Of a DNA stretch of 64,000 nucleotides, positions 61,565-64,000 are shown piece by piece. The notes beneath the pieces are model-generated. The model did no database searches. It was not told where the DNA came from and was given only the letters and a program-made list of their open reading frames with translations. Source of the DNA: Streptomyces shenzhenensis (lineage in GTDB: Bacteria; Actinomycetota; Actinomycetes; Streptomycetales; Streptomycetaceae). How positions within the stretch are numbered: position 1 is the stretch's first letter; every line of letters begins with the position of its first letter. The stretch is taken from assembly GCF_003688995.1 (NCBI RefSeq), contig NZ_PENI01000005.1, positions 124,001 through 188,000 of the forward strand, read 5' to 3'. The translations under genes and the position numbers were made by a program.

Positions 61565-62071
61565 ATGGCATTCGCTCTCGACCCCCAGGTCGCCGAGATC
61601 CTCGCGCCGATGGCGGCGTCGGCCGACGTCACGGTCACCGATCACCACCTGCTGACGGACGACGATGAGCAGATCCTGCCGCGCTGGTACACCAAGCAGG
61701 GCACACCTGATGCGGTGTTCGGCGACAGTGCCGGCGGCGGGATCGCCGCAGCGGTGTCCGTCCTGGCGCGGGACCGCCAGGGCCCCGGGATCGCCCAGCA
61801 GATCCTGCTCATGCCGATGTTCGATGACCGCAACCTCACCACCGACCCGCATCCGGTGCCGTTCGTGGCCTGGTCCTGGGACGACAACCGCACCGGCCGG
61901 GGTGCGCTGCTCGGCGATGCCGTCGCCGGCCCCGACGTGCCGGCGCGGGTGGCGGATCCGGCGGGGCTGCCCGCGGCGTACATCGAGGTCGGCCGGCTGG
62001 ACATCTTCCGCGACGAGGACCTCACCTACGCACGGCGGCTGAGCCGGGCCGGCGTCCCGGTGGAGTTCCAG
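61565..62071 (+). pseudogene. Internally deleted alpha/beta hydrolase (hormone-sensitive-lipase-like)
   Basis: The frame starts with a normal N-terminus (FALDPQVAEILAPMA), then jumps from RWYTKQGT straight to VFGDSAGGGIAAAVSVLARD, the nucleophile elbow with Ser in G-D-S-A-G. The roughly 80-90 residues expected between them, including the oxyanion H-G-G-G strand, are missing. The catalytic Asp region (AAYIEVGRLDIFRDED) is present, but the end with the catalytic His is lost after GVPVEFQ. The product cannot be an active hydrolase. Confidence 0.7.
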
Positions 62072-62097
62072 GGGCGACGACCTGGTGTCTGTGGCGC

Positions 62098-62142
62098 GTC
62101 CCTCCTGTCTCCGGTCGGTGGACGCCCGGAGACGGGAGGGAC
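62098..62142 (-). terminator. Terminator of the metallophosphoesterase/LamG gene
   Basis: GTCCCTCCTGTCTCCGG (62098-62114) pairs with CCGGAGACGGGAGGGAC (62126-62142), 17 bp with a single G-T wobble and an 11-base loop, about 35 bases after the minus-strand stop at 62177. Confidence 0.75.
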
Positions 62143-62176
62143 ACGAGGTACAGCAGAAAAAGGGGGAGGATCCGCC

Positions 62177-64000
62177 TTATTCGGCGATCAGGAACTTGTC
62201 GACGGGCAAGGGGCGGTTCACGATGCGGGTGTCACCGACGTTGCCGTGGAAGACGATGTCGATGGCGCCCGCGCCCTCGTGGCCGCCCAGCAGCCAGGGC
62301 TGCCCGAGCGAGGTGAGGCCGACCGACACCCGCTTCGGGTTGTCGACGACCGGGGCGCCCTCGACGTACAGCCTGGTGTAACGGCCGTCGTTGACCACCG
62401 CGAGGTGCCACCACCTGAGCTCCACCAAGCCGTGACCCCAGTTGGTCGTCGGGTAGGTGGTGTTCAGCGGGTAGTGGTTGAACTGCGGCTCGCGGCCGTT
62501 GTTCGTGATGGCGAGCTGGACCAGGGGCTCGTTCGGGTTGGTGTTCTTGCCGTGCTTGCCGGCGGCCCCGGCGGTACCCCGGCGGGTGAGTATCGCGGAC
62601 CAGCCGTTCTTGCCGGCGTCCCAGTCCAGCGGCATCATCACAAACGTCTCGATGGTGTACCCGGACCTGAACGTCTCGGTGTTCAGCGGCGCCTTCGGCC
62701 CCGTGGTCAGGTACGTGCCGTGCAGCGGGTTCCTGCCACCGGCGAACTTCAGGCTGGCGTGTCCGGGCTGGTCGGGGTGGTGATCGGCCGACCAGGTCAG
62801 CGCGTCGGCGGCCGTGCCCGGCACGGTCACCGCCGTCAGGTCGTTGCCCCTGCCGGACAGGTCGCGGATGGTCTGGCCCGCGCTGAGCGGGGTGCCGGGC
62901 GCGCCCTGCCCGTCGAAGCGCCAGTACGCCACCGTGCCCTTCACCAGTTCCTTGCCGGCCGGCCGGGCGGGCCGGACCGGAACCGGGATGAAGCTGGAGA
63001 ACCGCTTCTCGAAGTCGATCGCGATCGAGAAGTCGTCGACCGGGCCGGTGATCCGGGCGTGCTCGGCGGCCAACTCGTTGCGCGACTTCGGGTCCTGGGC
63101 CAGGATCCACGGGTTGATCGTCTCGACGTCGATCGTGTTGCGGGCCAGGTCGAAGTGGTACAGCCGGATCATGCCGCCACCACCGAAGTACCGGTTCTGG
63201 TAGTTCGTGATGTGCATGTGCACGTCGTTGCCGGCGGCGTTCTTCTTGGTGGTGCGCCCGGACGGCCAGTAGTGGCCGTTGATGGTCAGGAAGATCTGGT
63301 CGTTCTCCTTGACCAGCTTGTCCCAGATCGTCTCGCCGTATCCGGAGAGCGCGGCATTGTTCTCCGGGTCGCCGGACTCGTACGGGAAAACGTTGTCATC
63401 GTAGTCCGAGTAGACAATGTCGTGCGCCGTGAGAATCACCGGCATCTTGGGGTGGGCCTTGATGACGTCGTTGGCCCACGCGAAGCCCTGGTCGGTGGTC
63501 CGCCAGTCCAGGGCCAGCACCAGCCACGAGCGGCCGGCGGCCTGGAAGATGTGCGCGGTGTTGTAGCCGGTCGCGTCGGCGCCGGCGAACGTCTTCGAGC
63601 GCTTGAACCGCTTCGGGCCCAGGGTCTGCAGGTACGACGAATCGCCACGGCTGTCGTCGCCGGACACGTCGTGGTTGCCGGCCACCACGCTGTACGCGGC
63701 GCCGTGCGCGTCCAGCAGCGCGAACGCCTTGTCGATCTGCTGGAACGACGACGGGTCGGCGTCCTGTGTCAGGTCACCGAGGTGCGCCATGAACACGATG
63801 TTGTTCTCGTCGTTCCCGCTGTTGTCGATGATGTAGCGGAACGATTCCTCCATCGGCGTCCGGTTGACGCTGTCCTGGCTGCCCCAGTACAGGAACTGGG
63901 TGTCCGGCATGACGGCCAGGGTGAACTGGAGGGAGGTCGAATCCGGTCTCCATGGGCCGGTCTTACCGGTCCTGGCGGTGTCCGCGGCGAATGCGGGCGC
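62177..64000 (-). CDS. Secreted metallophosphoesterase with C-terminal LamG domain (5' end outside window)
   Basis: 607 residues are visible and the frame is open to the right edge, so the signal-peptide start is missing; the first visible residues A-P-A-F-A-A-D-T look like a signal-peptidase site. The calcineurin-like domain follows: AVMPDTQFL (first metal Asp), MAHLGDLTQDAD, AGNHDVSGDDS, LTAHDIVYSDYDD and the INGHYW His. A linker leads to a LamG/concanavalin domain (VAYWRFDGQG, IRDLSGRGNDL, YTIETFVMMP, RWWHLAVVNDGRYTRLYVEG, VGDTRIVNRPL). Extracellular phosphatase or nucleotidase activity on a bound polymer is likely; the substrate is unknown. It is terminated by a 17-bp hairpin. Confidence 0.87.
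   Translation of the reverse strand, partial: APAFAADTARTGKTGPWRPDSTSLQFTLAVMPDTQFLYWGSQDSVNRTPMEESFRYIIDNSGNDENNIVFMAHLGDLTQDADPSSFQQIDKAFALLDAHGAAYSVVAGNHDVSGDDSRGDSSYLQTLGPKRFKRSKTFAGADATGYNTAHIFQAAGRSWLVLALDWRTTDQGFAWANDVIKAHPKMPVILTAHDIVYSDYDDNVFPYESGDPENNAALSGYGETIWDKLVKENDQIFLTINGHYWPSGRTTKKNAAGNDVHMHITNYQNRYFGGGGMIRLYHFDLARNTIDVETINPWILAQDPKSRNELAAEHARITGPVDDFSIAIDFEKRFSSFIPVPVRPARPAGKELVKGTVAYWRFDGQGAPGTPLSAGQTIRDLSGRGNDLTAVTVPGTAADALTWSADHHPDQPGHASLKFAGGRNPLHGTYLTTGPKAPLNTETFRSGYTIETFVMMPLDWDAGKNGWSAILTRRGTAGAAGKHGKNTNPNEPLVQLAITNNGREPQFNHYPLNTTYPTTNWGHGLVELRWWHLAVVNDGRYTRLYVEGAPVVDNPKRVSVGLTSLGQPWLLGGHEGAGAIDIVFHGNVGDTRIVNRPLPVDKFLIAE

Overview
The window is a high-GC (roughly 72-73% by eye) actinobacterial chromosome segment, almost certainly Streptomyces. 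The evidence is the strong G/C third-position bias, frequent GTG starts, many TGATG/ATGA/GTGA stop-start overlaps, complete ergothioneine genes egtABCD, an ornithine-lipid gene pair, and Streptomyces-typical families (DUF397/DUF5753 regulators, DUF574 methyltransferase, Scr1-type HTH proteins, P450 plus 3Fe-4S ferredoxin). There are no rRNA genes, no tRNA genes that I could see, no CRISPR array and no intact mobile element. The order sdh, olsBA, egt is the kind of conserved arm-proximal arrangement I recall from S. coelicolor; that is recall, not a database result.

Layout. 0-9 kb: 3' end of an SdhB-type iron-sulfur subunit, OlsB/OlsA-like acyltransferases, a divergent TetR/SDR pair sharing a palindromic operator, a small MT0933-type antitoxin-like protein, a ClpC/ClpB hybrid chaperone, an LLM flavin oxidoreductase, a HAD phosphatase and dodecin. 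9-16.3 kb: a solute-binding lipoprotein behind a DasR/GntR-like box, the egtA-B-C-D operon on the minus strand, a bacterial PARG-like protein and a PemK/MazF-like protein. 16.4-19.3 kb: MarR regulator, P450 and ferredoxin followed by frameshifted relics of a flavoprotein and an SMP-30/NHL propeller. 19.3-22.1 kb: an anti-sigma-type ATPase, XRE-DUF397 pair and DUF574 methyltransferase. 22-34.5 kb: zinc alcohol dehydrogenase, a PepSY protein divergent from a two-component system, and a membrane/molybdoenzyme/sugar-transfer cluster with a second two-component system and a zinc-finger-bearing epimerase.

35-43 kb holds an apparent operon of a small membrane protein, a flotillin-like SPFH protein, a 1636-residue AAA ATPase and a 40-residue single-span peptide. 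A fluoride riboswitch follows, controlling two crcB/fluC genes. 43.9-53 kb is export and stress: Usp, ArsB-like permease, a second MarR paralogue with an MFS exporter, an FMN reductase/TetR pair, a Tet(X)-like flavin monooxygenase with its TetR, and a LacI regulator, each with visible palindromic operators. 53-57.5 kb is redox and membrane: thioredoxin, a pyridine-nucleotide disulfide oxidoreductase, peptide deformylase and a PepSY-TM protein.

57.5-62.1 kb is a scarred region containing small TPR proteins, a DinB-fold protein, a transposase relic and an internally deleted hydrolase. Inside it sits the most unusual gene, a MerR regulator fused to two DNA sliding-clamp domains, with an autoregulatory MerR-type promoter. 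The window ends in a secreted metallophosphoesterase/LamG protein that runs off the right edge.
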